From positions 1,364,001 through 1,428,000 of the forward strand of contig OX387203.1 in the NCBI GenBank assembly GCA_947561715.1: DNA of 64,000 nt. The letters are read 5' to 3'. The stretch is from Ascidia mentula (Eukaryota > Chordata > Ascidiacea > Phlebobranchia > Ascidiidae). Both the position numbers and the translations under genes were made by a program. The notes under the pieces are model-generated. The model ran no database searches. It was not told the origin of the DNA and was given only the letters and a program-made list of their open reading frames with translations. Shown in pieces: positions 62,994-64,000 of the stretch. Positions within the stretch are counted from its first letter, which is position 1. The number at the start of each line of letters is the position of its first letter.

Positions 62994-64000
62994 GCTGTGT
63001 TGGAAGTTTCTTTTAACTGGTTTCGATCTTCCTTAAACCCTTCTGAAAAGAACTCACCAAGTTTTTTACCAGTAAATTTCCACTGCTACAAACTTTTACG
63101 TACTTATTTGAGCATGTTTATCGTCACTGTTTAAATCCACCCAATGCAGTTGTTTGTTACACTGTGGTTTAGTATATTCTTGAAACATTTAAACATACAT
63201 AACGATAACCCTCATAAAATCATTATTTTCTCCATTGTGTCCGATATTGTGGCAGGTTTTCGCCAAACAATCTTTTTACACTTCACTTGTGGTCGTTAGT
63301 AAAGATCGCTGGTGAACCAAATGACCTAATTTGTGACTTTTGCGAATCCAATTACGTGTTGCGCATTTCCATACATACCACGAAAACACGGAGATAAACG
63401 TGATCAAATCTGAAACCTCGGTCATTTTTTGTAACTCTGCCAACTCAAAGCGTATCTCCTCCAAACAACTTCGGAAACTATGTTAAACAACTTGCCTGCC
63501 ACTTTATGTGCCGTAAACATTGCGGAAGCTGCAGAGGTATGCAGGCATCTCTGTAACGTCACGTTAAAATATTGCAGAGCGGAAATAAACAATATTTCCG
63601 CTTATGCTGTTCAACTGTTGAGCGTTGCAGTCAAAACAGTTCAATTCAGCCTATTTAAGCTTAATGGATGGTATAGGCTAAAAGCCCACTGTTCGCCCAT
63701 CCTAAACCCTGCAGAAATGCCATTTGTCATAAGTTGCTATATTTGTCAAAACTCGTGATTTAAAGGCCATTAGAAATTCCCTCAGTAAACGAGCCCATTT
63801 ACAATATCACCAGCAGTGAAACGCACGACCAACGAAACAATACCCTTAACTAGAACCCCAAATATTGACTAATTGTAAATTACTGCCTTACAATTATCAC
63901 ATTCAAATTTCCATTTCATTGCTTTTGTTGTTCACCGCATGTATAAAGTAACCACCTCAAAATTACAGTAGTGTTTTTTTATTCAGTCATATGTACTATG

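Larger units (their letters stand above)
61283..64000. other. Gene-poor end of the window
   Basis: No frame here shows splice-consistent or conserved coding sequence. It carries a small hAT-type MITE (61693-61778) and a hexanucleotide microsatellite (62964-62993). Transcribed non-coding sequence cannot be excluded. Confidence 0.5.

Noticed and set aside
1-64000. CRISPR arrays, bacterial operons or ribosome binding sites
   Set aside because: None seen; the window is intron-rich animal DNA.
1-64000. LTR retroelements, LINE reverse transcriptase or large virus-like elements
   Set aside because: No reverse transcriptase, integrase, capsid or envelope-like frames and no long direct terminal repeats were seen.

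Overview
The window looks like nuclear DNA of a tunicate, probably an ascidian close to Ciona. It is AT-rich and gene-dense, with many short introns and many small non-autonomous DNA transposons. It carries a connexin (a family confined to chordates), an inter-alpha-trypsin-inhibitor heavy chain relative and claudin-like tetraspan genes. Ten protein-coding gene models were assembled by hand from splice sites, reading phase and remembered family motifs; no database search was run. Exon edges may be off by a base or two.

Layout. 104-7585 (-): a 22-exon ZC3H13 homologue (m6A writer complex subunit) without a CCCH finger. 9061-9540 (+): intronless UBC9, the SUMO E2. 10108-19645 (+): 17-exon ATF2/ATF7-type bZIP factor with its N-terminal zinc finger and stress-kinase phosphorylation motif. 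21704-31447 (-): 20-exon secreted protein with CUB, VIT, VWA and ITIH C-terminal domains. 33985-36421 and 38032-41089 (-): tandem SLC25A39/40-type mitochondrial carriers, with one exon almost identical between copies. 41436-42650 (-): intronless UBA5, the UFM1 E1, lying inside sequence that is homologous to the upstream flank of the first carrier copy. 45247-53402 (+): 10-exon connexin with a cytoplasmic loop of about 350 residues. 54876-56568 (+): 6-exon secreted basic cysteine-containing protein that I do not recognise. 58132-59159 and 60270-61282 (-): two tandem claudin-like genes. From 61.3 kb to the end I see no gene.

The genes do not form one pathway. Two belong to ubiquitin-like conjugation (UBC9, UBA5), two are nuclear regulators (ZC3H13, ATF2/7) and three encode cell-contact proteins (connexin, two claudin-like). 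Intergenic DNA and introns hold hAT-type MITEs with 8-bp target duplications, one long-TIR element with a 9-bp duplication, and several fold-back repeats. The items most worth a second look are the CUB-ITIH architecture with a preserved DPHF motif, the unrecognised secreted gene in which every intron is phase 0, the exon-limited homogenisation of the carrier pair, and the position of UBA5 inside the duplicated block.
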